Below are positions 1 through 12,525 of a stretch of DNA of 64,000 bases, piece by piece (position 1 is the first letter of the stretch; each line of letters opens with the position of its first letter). The notes below the pieces were generated by a model. It ran no database searches. It was not told the origin of the DNA and saw nothing but the letters and a program-made list of their open reading frames with translations. Source of the stretch: Climacium dendroides (Eukaryota > Streptophyta > Bryopsida > Hypnales > Climaciaceae). The stretch covers positions 26,412,001 through 26,476,000 of the forward strand of contig OX467082.1 of the NCBI GenBank assembly GCA_950106755.1, given 5' to 3'. The translations under genes were made by a program, and so were the position numbers.

Positions 1-583
1 TGAGCATCTTACTCTTGTAAGTCTCCAAGAATGTTGGCAATGTGCTGGTTGAGCCATACTTTCAACCTTTCCATGGCACTCATCCCTTTTTCGCTCACCT
101 GTTGCCCTGCAGGGTGCATGTTAACTCCAACCGATAGTCCACAAAAAATTGTGTTGACGACTCTGCAACACAGTAGGGATCGACTCCAGTCTACGAGCTA
201 GGTGCAAACACAAGTGAGTCATTCAACTTTTGCCTCTACCGATAGTTGGGAACTGGGTGGAGCTAGCATACTAAGTCACTGATTGAATTAGATCAAAACA
301 CAGATGACTGTACCTTAGTATATATCCTTCAAACCAGTTTGTGTATGCGTCGGAAGAAGGTCGATGATTGATCGCGCATGCGGTGCGCACAAAATTGGCC
401 GAGCGAGCAAAACAATCCGATGGAGTTTGAATGGTGAAGCTTAATTATATAGAGCTTGATGTGATTGAAGACACGTGCGAGTTCCTTTCTAGGATCATTC
501 CAAATTTGCGATTGATTCGACATAGGATGTAGAGACCTGATTCCAATTGATTCGATGTAGAGACGACATACTGAAAGCTAATA
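1..583. other. Intergenic, no gene recognised
   Basis: I see no conserved protein, RNA gene or repeat boundary here. Short open frames on both strands have no recognisable motifs. Confidence 0.5.
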
Positions 584-1042
584 AGGGCCTCCTTACATGC
601 TCACCCCGTGGTTTACAGCTAATTTAAGCTAGAAAACAAAAGTAAAAGTGGCTCCGCTGATTGTCTTGGCGGGGTGGCCAAGCGAGAAAGGAGGAATTGA
701 AGTTTCACCGATACCGGTGGACAAGCTCATTGGCGGACACTAGTGAATCTATTATGTGCAAATTTTTTTTTATTGTTTTCCTCTCCACCCACCAAGGGCC
801 AGCTTACATGTGAGTCCAGGGGGCAAAGAAAACAACTAGAAGACAAGAACAGTGCCACCGATGATCGATAAGCGTGGAAGTAGGAGAGAGAGTTCTACCG
901 ATCCTGATGTATTCCACTCTGTAGAACATAAATGTTAACTCCTCCCACCCACCGATACATGTAAGGAGGCCCTACATTACCTATTTTTTAGTGTAACACT
1001 TGCTGTGCAATTCCCGATGACCGATACATGTAAGGAGGCCCT
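584..1042. mobile_element. Harbinger-like MITE, 16-bp TIR, 3-bp TSD
   Basis: The left end AGGGCCTCCTTACATG (584-599) is the exact reverse complement of the right end at 1027-1042. The element is flanked by ATA on both sides (581-583 and 1043-1045). A second copy of the right terminus lies inside at 958-973, so the right end looks duplicated. A 3-bp target duplication and G/C-rich termini fit the PIF/Harbinger superfamily, but no transposase is present, so the superfamily is inferred. About 459 bp. Confidence 0.6.
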
Positions 1043-1309
1043 ATAAGACTAGCTGAGTAGATTGGTAAGGTTCAGACTTCGGAGGCAGGGAGTCACCTGT
1101 ATTGTATTTCTGGAAGTATAAGGTCTGGCCAACAAAATCGGCAGATATGCTTATATAGTTACAGAAATCCTCGTCATTGAATTACTATTGATAGCTATGC
1201 TCTTGTCAAAAATATTCATCTAGAGTAATTATTTAGTAGGACATTTTAAAACCAAGTATCAGGGTATCAGTAAATAGATATCGATCATTATTTGTGTACT
1301 GAGAGTGCT

Positions 1310-1615
1310 GTAAGGTAACAGGTCCAGAAATTGCCCATCTAAGAGCTCAAATTGAATTTTGGGGAGGCAAAGCTTCTTGAAATAATTTTCTTTTATGGAA
1401 TCTAAGCCAAGTTGTTTCATATTGTTTCATATTTTGTGAAATTAGTTATCAAATTTTGAAGTTGAAATGACATAGGGCTCTAAAATTGCCCACCTCCTAA
1501 AATGTACATTGTTTGTACATTGCTAAAGGCTATGAAAAAGCATTATGTACACATAGTGTACATTTGAGGATATGGACGGTTTTAGAGCGGGTACAATTTT
1601 AGAGCATGTTATCTT
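1310..1615 (-). repeat. Dispersed MITE family D, copy 1
   Basis: This stretch is an inverted copy of 24192-24520. Shared landmarks are a terminus of the type AAGGTAACAGGTCC, a block reading GAATTTTGGGGAGGCAAAGC, and an inner block GGGCTCTAAAATTGCCCACC. The ends resemble AAGGTAACA...TGTTATCTT, with TTAA following the right end and GTAA at the left. This suggests a TTAA-type insertion with one decayed target copy. No coding capacity. Confidence 0.6.
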
Positions 1616-2940
1616 AATGTGGACTGATGTGTTTCAATTGAAATTATAGAGTAATTATTTCTAGCCTTGGTGGTGGCACCAATGTTCAAGATATTTTGGA
1701 GTTTTACCACCTATTTTCCGTTGACTCCCATATTTAACCGTTTTTTCAAGTACCCATGTAGTTTGTTTGTTTTTTATATTTTTCCTCCAAATATAATTCT
1801 TTTAGTTTTTTCACCAAATTTTTTCCAATGTTTTCTAGTTGCAACCAATTTTATTCCCAATTCCACTAGCTAACGATGAACTAACTAGCAGTCTCCCCAA
1901 ACATTGCGTGGCACGGATTCCCAACATGATGTAGTGTACACTACATTGATTTTAATTAAGTTGAGCCTGTACAAATTGAGTATCTTAATTCTTCTTTCCA
2001 AGTCTTGGCTTCTATTTCAATTCAATCGTCCCCTAAGCCCATCCTTAACTCTTAAACACTCTAACGTCCATATTCTGAACGATGAATAGAGCACTTGTAG
2101 GTGCTCTTTTGTCCAACTAACTTCTCATTCATCCAATGTAATACTTGAATCTTGAAATGACAACCTTCCTTAGTGACCAATTTCATGAAATCGCCGTTAA
2201 TGGTATTTTTATACAAAAATATATGCAAAAATGTGCAAAAATTCAAAAAAGGATGGAGGCATTAAAGGGATTAATATGTATACAGATTTTTTTAAACTTG
2301 CATCCCGTGACCAAGGTAGCCAGCAAACTGCTCTGATTATGGACATGGAACCAAACACCTGCGGTGCATTCTTTGTTCCGACAGTGAACAATGAATTCCT
2401 CCATCGGAAGACTTTAATTGGTCCTCCGCGTCGTTACAGTCAGGGCATCGGTAATCGATGTTGGAAATGTTCTGAGGGCATCTTCAGCAACAGTACAAAC
2501 TCCTGCAACCGATCGACAGTAGGAGATTTCAACCATAGGAACTAGCGGTACTAGACGCCAAGGGTTTATTGGGGTTTCTTTTTTTAAAACAAATGGAGAA
2601 CCATTGTATTAAAATCACGGAAACAGCCAAGCCTGACGGCTGGACAAATGAAGAGAAATTAATGAGCGGGAGGGAGGGGGGAGGAAAAAGAAAACCTCAC
2701 AAACATAAGCAACACGAAGGAGCCTCTCTGTTCCATCTAACAAGATTACAGACGCCAAGGTTTCACACATCGATTATTAATTCATATATCGAGATCCAAG
2801 AGTTCACTGTTCAGACCGCATGGAAGTGGTGAATTCAGACCGCACCAGTGAGATAGTTATTTAATTTCAATTCTCCGGGTGGTAAGCGAGCATAAGCCTG
2901 GATCTTAACTGTTTCAACCTCCTTAGTTTCTTTCTGGCGT
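1616..2940. other. Intergenic, weak repeat traces
   Basis: No gene recognised. The stretch 2040-2160 resembles 5090-5190 (shared GTCCATATT...GATGAA and CTCATTCATC...CTTGAATCTT segments) and appears to be a degraded repeat. A purine run of G tracts occurs near 2666-2685. The 104-codon open frame at 2231-2545 has no known motif. Confidence 0.4.
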
Positions 2941-3058
2941 GGCGAGGCTGCTACCGCCTCGCCAGGCTGGTACCGCGGGTTACTCTCTCTCTCCTCTCTT
3001 TTTCTTTTTTAGTCGGCTCCCCTAGTCCCCTTGCCCCAGGCGAAGCGGCTGGGGCAAG
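2941..3058. other. GC-rich island with two perfect hairpins
   Basis: GGCGAGGC (2941-2948) pairs with GCCTCGCC (2956-2963) across a 7-base loop. CTTGCCCCA (3030-3038) pairs with TGGGGCAAG (3050-3058) across an 11-base loop. A CT-rich tract separates them. The composition contrasts sharply with the AT-rich surroundings. No RNA family is recognised, so function is unknown. Confidence 0.55.
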
Positions 3059-4765
3059 ATACTTGTTTCTTTATTGCAGTAATTGCAGTACAGGATTCCT
3101 TTATTTGTGTCAACAAAAAAAGAAAAAACGGATCTTAAATGGTAATACAGCGTGAAGAAACACGAGGGGGGTTCTATATTTTGCAACGTCCGTTTCTGGA
3201 CCACGGTCCGTGACATACAGTACGCCCAAGGTTCCTGAAAGGACTGATTTCAAAGTTCAAACCCACGTGTTCATCACTCTGTTTGCTGGCAAATTGCAAC
3301 CAGGTTTGACAGAAAAATTTTACACTTATTTTTCAGAGATGAAATCACTCATGTGTCTTCTACTAATCGTAAAATTTGAAAAAAAAAATTTTAGGAAAAT
3401 TTGAAAGTATTACGAACTTTTTAAGAAAAAAAATGAAGAAAAGTCATATCAAATGAAAATATACTCAGGCAAAAAAGCTGAAGATTTCCACCATAGACGG
3501 ACATCATAGTGTGTAGCATCATGGTATAAACCAAAGTTATAGTGTAACAATGAGGTTAGAAAATTTACAAACCATGGCCATAGGCCTAAAGTTCATATTG
3601 CTATACAATATTGAAATTTATGAGTTTTTCAAAATTCTCAATTGGAGTAGAAACTGCACTCAATAAGCTTCATTCATTAGTTGGATTCAAATCCAAAAAC
3701 TGTCATTTTCATGGCTAACATTTGCTTCAAGAGTTAATAGAGAGAAATGACCAAAATACACTACAAGGGTGATTCATGGATTCAACATATTTTTTTAGAT
3801 AATGAGGGAATTTGCAATACTATTTACTAAAAATGTACTCAAACAACTTCCAAAAAATTGGACGAAGAAACATTTTTATCCATCCTAAAGACCTACGTGA
3901 AGTCATTCAAACAACGTTTTGCATCCTCAACAATGTTTCGGGATTAAAAATTAGTGTTCGCACATGAGGGATATTTTTTAATTTCCGCCATGCCACGTCA
4001 GATTAGACATGGGCAGTTACGAATGGACTGCCACACTTGAATTGAGGTTTAGGATTTTGTTCGCCTTTGGAGATTCTTTGCTCCCTTTTTGTTTGACTCT
4101 TCTCCTACTTGCAGAATTCAACTGTGGTGCATAACTTTGTTTTGAAATGTGAGAAGTTTGCTTCGTTTCTTCATATTTTCCTGTGGTGCGTTCTCGTGGC
4201 TGACTCGTTGGTGATAATTAATGGTGTGGTTGCGGCAACAACAATTCTCAATTGAGCATCGTGGGGCCAGCATGGCTACATTTGAACAATTGCGGATGTT
4301 GCAAAGTCACTACATTGGATTGGCAGACAATTGGAAAGAACAGCACGGGGACACCTATAGCACCGGCGACGGCGACTGTGGTCACCATTACTGGAAGAAT
4401 GGCTGCATGAGAGCAATTCCCGACCGAACTCTCTGTCTAACAAAAGATGGGCATCCGTCCTTAAAATGTTTTTTATACAACCCAAAGAACATGATCAATA
4501 AATCCTTAAACCCCTTCATATTTACCCTAAGCATTATTGTAACTATGCACTTAAAGGCACTCTGCTACAAGTCTAAACCCTACTCACTCCACTTTGTAGG
4601 GTTTAGGTGCCCTGTTCGTTATCAAGATGAAGTTCATCTTGCTCACCCAGGGTCACCCAACAATTCTTCTGGCACCATTGTCAAGGTTGCCATTGCTACA
4701 GACTACCCAAGAGTGCGACCATTGCAGTGCTAAACTCATAAACTCATACTTGTTAGATAAGGTAA
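3059..4765. other. Intergenic, nothing recognised
   Basis: AT-rich DNA with short unrelated open frames on both strands. The longest is 170 codons at 4221-4733 (plus). It shows no known domain, and its composition is like the flanks, so I do not call it a gene. Confidence 0.4.
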
Positions 4766-4885
4766 GTAAGCCCATTGCAGGCAAATTATATTAGTGGTGC
4801 ACATTCCAGTTCTAAAAATGGACACCACTAATATAATTTGCCCGCAATGGGCTCGCTTCCATTTGACCTGTAATGCGTTCACTTA
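4761..4885. repeat. Short foldback hairpin (MITE-like)
   Basis: The arm 4766-4799 is nearly perfectly complementary to 4823-4856 (34 nt, about 2 mismatches), with a loop of about 23 nt. The outer ends read AAGGTAAGT (left, near 4760) and ACTTACCTT (right, near 4880), so the hairpin probably sits inside a small TIR element. The fold could also yield small RNAs; the sequence alone cannot decide. Confidence 0.55.
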
Positions 4886-5510
4886 CCTTACCGTAACACT
4901 CTCCTGCGAGACAGCGAACGGGGCCGTGTCCCTCACTGATGATGTTCTTCCAGCCCCCTTGATTTCACAAAGGGCCAAACTATGAATGCTCAAAGTCTCA
5001 AACTTCCAGGATGACGACTTCGAAATTGACTTTCGGTTTCCAGTAACTATTCAAATAAACTGTTGAAATTCTTATCTCTTCCTAGTTAATTTTGACGGTT
5101 CCAAAGTCCATATTTCTGGATGATGAACAACAGTTACAAATGTTTAGTCAAAATATTTTCTCATTCATCTGATCTATTGCTCGAATCTTTAAGAAAAACT
5201 AGTTGAATGTGGCCAAAGACGTAAGAACTAATTCATAATTATACCTGCAGCTTAGCTTCGTAAACAAAAAACAGTTACTCCGTCAGTACTTAGTAGACTA
5301 GTTGATTTAGATTACCTTATAGTTTAATAAAATTTGAAGTCTCACATATTTGAAAATTTAATGTAATGAATTCATAAGGATTGATATATATGCTGAAAGA
5401 CGGAGTGAAGCTTTAGAACTATACTTGCAATTTCGTCCGTTGTCCGTAGCTTAGAACAAGAGAGTGTTCAATTCCGACATTTGCCTCAAGTTCGGGATCG
5501 TGTTTTGGCT

Positions 5511-5790
5511 GAACTTGCTCTTTACCCAACTGAGGTGAGCATTGCCTGCTCGTCATCGTTTTACAAGTGCAGACCAACCTGTCGAAATATTGGAGCCAAA
5601 TCTACGTTATATTTGTAAGTTTACCGCATTGAATATGCATGCTACAACAATATTATTTGTAAGTTTATCGTATTGAATATGCATACTAGATAACATAGTT
5701 GTAATTCATTCTGTATGAGAAAATGTTGTGTTCACGCTCTCTGAGCAATGACTGATTTGAGCTCACCTCAGGTGGGTAAAGAGCAAGTTC
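5511..5790. mobile_element. Non-autonomous TIR element, 30-bp TIRs
   Basis: GAACTTGCTCTTTACCCA starts the left arm (5511-5540) and is mirrored at the right arm (5761-5790), with about 2 mismatches over 30 bp. Inside, a stretch with TTGAATATGCAT occurs twice at about a 50-bp interval. I found no clear target duplication, so the superfamily is unknown. About 280 bp, no coding capacity. Confidence 0.6.
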
Positions 5791-5999
5791 TCTTTACCCA
5801 AGTTTGTGCACTTTTTCTTGACAACTAATTGAGATAACTTCCATAAATTAAATCGACAATTAAAATAAGCAATTAAGAATGGTTCACATTATTATATTGA
5901 TTTTTTGGAGGGACCTTGTTGGTAGTAAAAATGAAATTCTAAAATAATGTAGAAATGTTATGAATGAAATATGAATTTCCAACTTGTGTAAAAATAGGT

Positions 6000-6175
6000 G
6001 TATTGAAAATTAAATTTTCACTCCTTCATTCAAAGTAATGCTTGAATTTGTAAAGCCCCTTTTCACAATAAAATTCCGAGGATGAATATTGCACTTTTAG
6101 CCTAGCGGAAGGATTCTCTATCATCCATTGGACACCAAACATCCTCGTCAACTTTTAAGTGTCAATATTTTTTCG
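6000..6175 (+). repeat. Relic of TTAA MITE family A (3' half)
   Basis: The segment with CATCCATTGGACACCAAAC, preceded by GATGAATATTGCACTTTTAGCC, matches the 3' half of the MITEs at 21482-21709 and 63746-63972. No intact TTAA terminus is left. Degraded copy. Confidence 0.45.
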
Positions 6176-6320
6176 TATTTCTAGGCTATATTGGTTTTTG
6201 ATGTGGAAGAGATCTTATGATCTTACACATAAGTTGTTGTCAGTTGACTTAAATTACTAAATTGTGCCCAATCATTAGTTCCTTCAAACATCCTTGGAAT
6301 AAACTATAATTTTCAAAATT

Positions 6321-7024
6321 ATAGGGAATTTCATTAAAATGGCATATTCAATACATCATTTATAGTATAGTCTAAACCATAAAAGTATCATCTAGAACTG
6401 GTATAAATTTCAGATATCTTGAATTGGTATAGATTTCAGACATCTAGGACTATACATTTCAAATTGTGTGGTCTCAAGTATAAAAAATGTCAAAGTTGTA
6501 GAATGGCATCATTTTCATGAAATTTCCTATAATTGCAAAAAAGTTATAGAATTGCTATGATTTTAATTGGTAAATCTTGACATATCTACCAATGAACATT
6601 AGTATTGTGGTTTAGGGTTTGAGGAGATGCATATGAGATACTTGGAGGAGAAGAAGTGCATGAGCTATTGGGTGTAAGAGAAAAAAAAAGGGTGTTAATT
6701 TTAAAAGAAAAAAGAAGATGAAAGAATCAATGAACGCTTGTTTTCCATCATTGTGTTCATCCAATTTACTACTTTCCATCTACCCATTATGGAAATTTTT
6801 CAATCATATTAGCAAAAATTATGTCCAAAAATCATCTATGAGTCATTTATTCATCAAAATCAATTTTGTCCATATAGAAAATTTTATTAACCAAATGGCA
6901 CTTCTACAATTTAGACCACATAGTTTGAACTCTATATCTATCCTAGATGGCACTATTATCAATTCAAACCACATGGTTTTAAAATGGCATACATAGAATA
7001 TGCCATTTTAATGAAATTCCCTAT
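6321..7024. mobile_element. Non-autonomous TIR element, perfect 29-bp TIRs
   Basis: The left end (6321-6349, beginning ATAGGGAATTTCATTAAAAT) is identical over 29 bases to the reverse complement of 6996-7024. The interior is itself partly inverted: blocks with 'accacatggttt' and 'tgtggtctc' recur in opposite orientation. The 92-codon open frame at 6718-6996 runs into the right TIR and looks fortuitous. No clear target duplication. Intact TIRs suggest a comparatively young insertion. Confidence 0.7.
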
Positions 7025-7145
7025 CTATTAAAATTTCACCCACTGAGCCATACAAAGGGGGGGATTTATAAATGATTTTGGCAATATATCCAATGGATGA
7101 GTATACAATACATGATGGTGGGGGAATTTAGTATTACCTCATCAA

Positions 7146-7450
7146 GTTAGGTGGGTACATCCAAAATTACACCTTGCTTAAAACCTCCATCATCACTATG
7201 TATACATCTCCAAAATCTATATGTATCCATGTGGAAAAACTATTTTAGGACACCTACCAAAAAATACTTTGATACTTGATAACTTTTGCATACCACATCC
7301 AAATGTCAAGTTCTTTGGTGCGCTAGAATTCACTCATACTCAATTAAATTACACCTATGTAATTTTGAAGACGCCTCCAATGTCTTGTCTCTCACCTTTA
7401 AAGACCAATTGTGTCCCATATGTAGTTAATTGACCAAATGGAAAATTTTC
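7146..7450 (-). repeat. Degraded copy of the 16738-17028 element
   Basis: This is an inverted relative of the TTAA-flanked element at 16738-17028. The terminus GGTGGGTACATCC and internal blocks such as ACTTTTGCATACCACATCC and GTTCTTTGGTGCG are shared. The far end is too decayed to place. Confidence 0.5.
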
Positions 7451-10400
7451 TTAAAATGGTAGTCATTCCATAAGTTTGGCATTTTTTATAGTTTAGGAAC
7501 AAGTGAAAGGGTCATGAGTACTTTTCACCCACTTTGGAATCCGTCCCAAATACAAGGGCATGGATGCTCTAATCAGAAAAAGCAATGCATGTGCTTCCCT
7601 TGTTAGCACACCCGGAGGGCATTTGTGTTCCCTTGTCTCAGTTTTCCCCTTGATTTACTTTCCGGTGAGAAGCCCACTGCACCAAGGCAACGTGGGAGAG
7701 GTCTCACTCTTGCTTCCGATGTAAATTGTTTCCAAAGTCAACCTTGCACTGAATCAAGAAAGACAAGAGAGAGGTCTGCCTTAACATAATTGTAAGTCTG
7801 TACGTAGTTGCACTTAATTGTCAAGAAGTTCGTTACGAAGATGGACAGTTACGAAGACGGACAGTCATGCCTCATTCGAATCATTAATAAAATTGTGAGA
7901 ATTGTGAGAACTGAACCTTAGAACGCCCACTTGCTTTGTCACAAAGTGACGTCTCAAATGAACCAGACTGGATGAATTTTAAGACTGTCCTTTTGAAATC
8001 CCCTTGATTGAGCATGAATGCGTGATCCAACCGCCTCAAGGTGTGCTTTGAAAGTATAACAAGCTTGTATAACAACCACTTCCACGGCTTGGCATAATAA
8101 CTTTCACATGTATTCGCCCTGATCCATAATGGATGCACAATCGGAGAACTCTCTCAATTTGGTTGTTTGGGCATCGTCAAAACAAAAGTGGTAAGTGGTA
8201 AGTGCTGTCATGATATTATTTCAAGACGGAATTTGAAACACAGGGACTTCAATCTAAGCATGCATATCCCAGAGTGTATTTCTTGACCTGTGAGTGTACC
8301 GAGATTTTTTGCAGTCCTCCGGTGATCAGAATGGAGTCATGTTGCAAGCTCGGCTCTAAATTTGAACTGACTCACAGAAGCTACGGTGTAGGAGATGGCT
8401 GGAAACTTGTATTCGCGTCTGTATACTCAGGCTGCTTTCTACTGTCCCAGAGATCATGATCTTTGTTGTCAATGAAACAAGGAACAAAAGAGAAGCTTGC
8501 AGGGACTTGATTGCACATTCTGTGAGTGCACTTCTCAGTCACGTATTTGTTTGTATGCATTTATGCAAGGGACGACAGCATGATTCTTTTTTTATAAATT
8601 CACATATACAGCTGGTTGTCAAAACTCACAAGTAACCGTAGTGATCATGTCCCAAATGATTTCGTGGGGTTACCCTGCCAAGGACAGGAGTTTTTTCCTT
8701 TTCAAGTCAAGAGATCGAGCTTGGGCTACACATTCTGGTAGGAAGAATATATTGACCCCAGCTAGATATCTATGTAGCTCAATTTGAAACACCATCTGAA
8801 GCGTCTCCTGCCAGAGATGCTCATCAAAGGCTTCTCTTAGACTGGATCAAGAATTGGCAATGACAGAATCAGAGGACTTGGACTCTTGAAGAAATATGAA
8901 GCTGCTATAGTTACCAACCATTAGATCATATGTATAATGTCTTCAGTCTCCAAGTCAATTTTTGAAATTGGCCGAATTCCACAACTTTTTTAGGGGGCAT
9001 GCATGACCTGAAACATTAATGTAAATCAGTTCTAATTTTAAGAGTGTTTAGAGCGTTTGTGCAGATGAATGTCATTATTTTTGTGCTCATAAATCCATAA
9101 CAGTGCTCAATGTAGCTCAAATTGATGATTGGCACTCAAATTATGGACCTTGTTTTGGGCAAATTGCATCACTACACTGTAGTTTCAGTGAGCAAACGTT
9201 GTAGTCATTGGTTTGTAATGGAGAAGGTAAGATATCAACTAAGGGAAGTAACCCATTCCTGATCACCCCCACACATTCTAGCAACATACGCTGCTCTCTT
9301 TCCATGTAGGAAGAGATGAGCAACCATAAATTATGGCACAATTTCCAACACAATTGTGGCGCATTATGATTGACTACAAGACTTTCAATATTGCAACCAA
9401 CCCTTAGACAAAAATAGGAAGCTTTATATGACCGGTATGGGTTGAACAAAATTTGCACCTAAAAAATTCATAGTAATTATGTTTTGAGAAATAAAAATTT
9501 TAAAAATTACAAAAACCTTTTGAACTTTATTTCTATACATGGGAAAATTTTCCCACTAAAGAAACCCACATTGCAAATATACACATTTGCTTAAATGTTC
9601 AAAAATGGGTCACCTCCCTTAGTGCTCTATTGGTTCATTCACACCAAAACAGGTAATATACATTTCAAACTTGGCACAAGTAATATACCTCAAGTTACTT
9701 TGATAGAGCTCAATTCGCCGTGTTTGACAAGACAACTTCTCCAAGGCATTCTTCCACCTAATGGTGCTTTCACACCTGGTGCTAAGCTAGTCTTTAGTGG
9801 GCAAAAATACAATACGCATGGAGAGTGCGTCCACACCTAGTAACAATACAAAACATCGATCCTATGTGGGGCCGGCTCAAGGATATAGAAGAGTCGCACG
9901 CACACACTAGTGACGAATCCACTTACAACCACTATCCGCATATTCCACTTTGTCCCTGGCTGGCTTTTCCAAAGTTCTTTAAATAGAAGAACATCCTACC
10001 AATCAAACAATCAATTGTAGTTGTAAACCCCATGCAACTAGTGTTGTAGTGCTAGGTGCACGACAATTGCACAAATTTGTATCACATGGCATATGATAAC
10101 AGCATGCTTCATGTCCTCTACTTGGGGTTTCAATGAAAGTTTTCCTTGAAACACTGAAAACTGTCCATCTAATGACAAAAACCCAAAACAATAGTGTCAA
10201 AGGAGGAAAGAGAAATAGCTTCACCATTGGATGCTAAATTTAACATTTGGATTGTTGTGAAGATTGAACTTTGTAATTGGCTTGACGTATTTACCTCTGG
10301 GTAGGAGTCTTGATAAGAGTGTATTTGGATATTTAGAAGTGTATTTTCCTCATTTGAAGTTCTTTTTCCTTTGTAGTTACTTTGTGTTTCCTTAACAAGA

Positions 10401-10620
10401 GATGTATTTACTTTAGTGAGAATTTTAATATACCTTGTATCTATAGCTTTTCAATTTTTTCCCCAAATTTTACACCAATAGCAAAGAAATCAATAATTCC
10501 ATTCAGAAATAGTTGTATTAGGTCGGGGGCTTTAACCAAAGGCGTCCTTCATCCTAACCTCTGCTTGGAATTTCATATAATAACGGGGTAAGTGTATACT
10601 AGACCCTTGTACTTTTCATG
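7451..10620. other. Intergenic, no gene recognised
   Basis: Mostly low-copy-looking sequence. Open frames of 61-105 codons occur on both strands, for example 9141-9458 minus, none with a recognised domain or plant-gene features. I see no RNA gene. Confidence 0.4.
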
Positions 10621-11181
10621 GCCAAGGGTGCACTTAGTTCTACTACAACAAACCACATGCAAACAAGTGGTTTCTAATAAACTATAATTTTAACTTCTAA
10701 TTTTGAGCATTGTTTACTAATGACTATAGGATTCTATTCCCAAAATTTCAAACTCAAATAAAATATGGAATGATTTCTTAAAGAGGTTAAAAATCATTAA
10801 AATGACATGTTTTTTTAACTCAAATATTTTTAAAGAACTCATTTAGATGACCATTGTATCAATATTCAACTCAAAATGAGCTTTCAATAGAGAATTATTT
10901 TTAGGAATTTTTTGTTCATTTTTTAGACAATTTTTTCTTATATAATATAGGGGTGTGAAAGTTATTTTTCAATTCTACAGTGTATCTTTTTTACTTCAAA
11001 AATTTGTAACTAATTATTATTAACAAATAAAAATATCAATAATTCAAAACATAAACTTTCAAAGTAGAAAAATCTATTCATATTTTTTCATTTAATTTTA
11101 TTTAAAATTCAAAAAGTATATAGGGGGGCCAAAGTTTTGTTCGCACGCTAACATCAAAAAAGAGGGAGTGCACCCCCTGAG
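10621..11181. mobile_element. hAT-like non-autonomous element
   Basis: The 8-mer before the left end is TTTTCATG (10613-10620) and after the right end TTTTCGTG (11182-11189): one mismatch in 8, the hAT target-duplication length. The termini pair as imperfect TIRs built on GGGTGCACT (left GCCAAGGGTGCACTTAG; right, reverse complement, CTCAGGGGGTGCACTCCC). The right half (10902-11177) recurs almost unchanged at 40373-40638 inside the piggyBac-like element. No transposase. Confidence 0.55.
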
Positions 11182-12077
11182 TTTTCGTGTCACAATTCAA
11201 TTTTCTCAAAGGACATGGTTTTCTACTTATTGATACTCAAACTTAGAAGTTGTTTTTATAACTTTTGTTTTGTTTTCCTAGATGTTACATTTGTATAGTG
11301 TGCATGTGTATTATTGGATATGTTGAGAAACTTCTTTGAGTGTGTTAAATTTGTATTTTTGTAGATTATTAGTAAGAAGTCACAATCAATTTTATACTAC
11401 AATTATGTGAAAAGGTACAATTTTTTTGGCCTTAGGAAACATCAATTTAGATTTTCTTTCTATGGAAAAGACAACAAAAGATCAACTATTAGAACCTACT
11501 ATTGAGTTTAAGATTATGTCACTCTTGTAGCAAAGATTTAGGAAAATAATATTATTTGAGTTGACAATGGATAATTCAGTGAAAAGTAAAATTTTTAGAA
11601 TTGCTTTGAAGATTCTAAATGTTATTAGCTAGTTCTACAATGACTCAATGATGGAATTTGAATATTTTGTTTTTCCACCTTCTATTTCATTTTCTTTAAT
11701 AAATTTGTACTTTTAGAACACCAAAATTGTGCCAAAAGTGTATGGGTTCTAGTGTACTTTCATCTAGCGGCATGCTCTGTGCATACTAGCGTACTTTGTG
11801 TGCATACCAGCGTACTTTGTGTGCATACCACGTAGCAAGCACCTTGAAGCTATCATTGAAGCCAACAGTAAAGCGACGACCAACAATGAAGCTCAAGTCC
11901 ATATACTTTGATTCTGATAATGTCCTACCACTAGTATTTGCTAGCGTCAAGTGCGAAAGCACCATAAGGTTGACTCTTTGAAAGTATAAACCATTTTACT
12001 ATTTGCATAGATTTTATTAATGTAATAGAACTATTTATACTTTCTACTTTCAGCATGCATTTTATTTAATTGTTTCT
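11182..12077. other. Intergenic with a short tandem repeat
   Basis: No gene recognised. A unit of about 21 bp (GTGCATACCAGCGTACTTTG) is repeated about 2.5 times at 11778-11830, giving a periodic open frame that I regard as fortuitous. Confidence 0.45.
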
Positions 12078-12525
12078 TTAAGGTGAAGGCACCCAAAAGC
12101 ATCCTTGTTCCCACTCTTATACCCTAAACTACCATAAAAACATATCTTAGCCAAAAAAATTATTTTTATTTTTAAATATTCATGGTTTTCACTTTCTAGA
12201 AAAACCATGAAAGGCTAGGAGGTGTATGTGGAACCCCCTTCACATTAAAAAACGGCAAAAAAGAATTACATAAAAATGAGAGGTAGAGTGAAGTGCCAAG
12301 TACCATCTCCTGAAGTGCAAAAAAGTAGTCTCTACTCCGCTGAAAATAAGGCAAAAATACTAGCAAGTTTCCCTTATCCTCAGTGATCAAATGGAAATGT
12401 TTCCAAACCACCATACCCGTGTGGAGGATGGAGAATTTTTACTTGCTAATACTACAAAAATATCATTTTTGCCTCCAACTATGATGAATTGTTTATATTG
12501 ACGCTTTTGGGTGCCTTCACCTTAA
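12078..12525. mobile_element. TTAA-flanked MITE, TIR GGTGAAGGCACCC
   Basis: TTAA at 12078-12081 and 12522-12525 flank the termini. GGTGAAGGCACCCAAAAGC is the left end, and the reverse complement of the right end is identical over these 19 bases. The 4-bp TTAA duplication resembles piggyBac or Sola3-type elements, but the GGT start differs from the CCC(C)T start of the piggyBac-like elements elsewhere in the window. No coding capacity. Confidence 0.65.

Noticed and set aside
2666..2685. Possible G-quadruplex
   Set aside because: Only three runs of three or more G with separating bases; does not meet the usual four-run pattern.
4221..4733. 170-codon plus-strand open frame
   Set aside because: Longest unassigned frame, but low-complexity composition and no family resemblance; not enough to call a gene.
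4761..4885. Candidate miRNA gene
   Set aside because: The hairpin is nearly perfect and bounded by TIR-like ends, so a small MITE is the simpler reading without expression data.
9141..9458. 105-codon minus-strand open frame
   Set aside because: No recognisable motif, signal or conserved pattern; length is within chance expectation for a 64-kb window.
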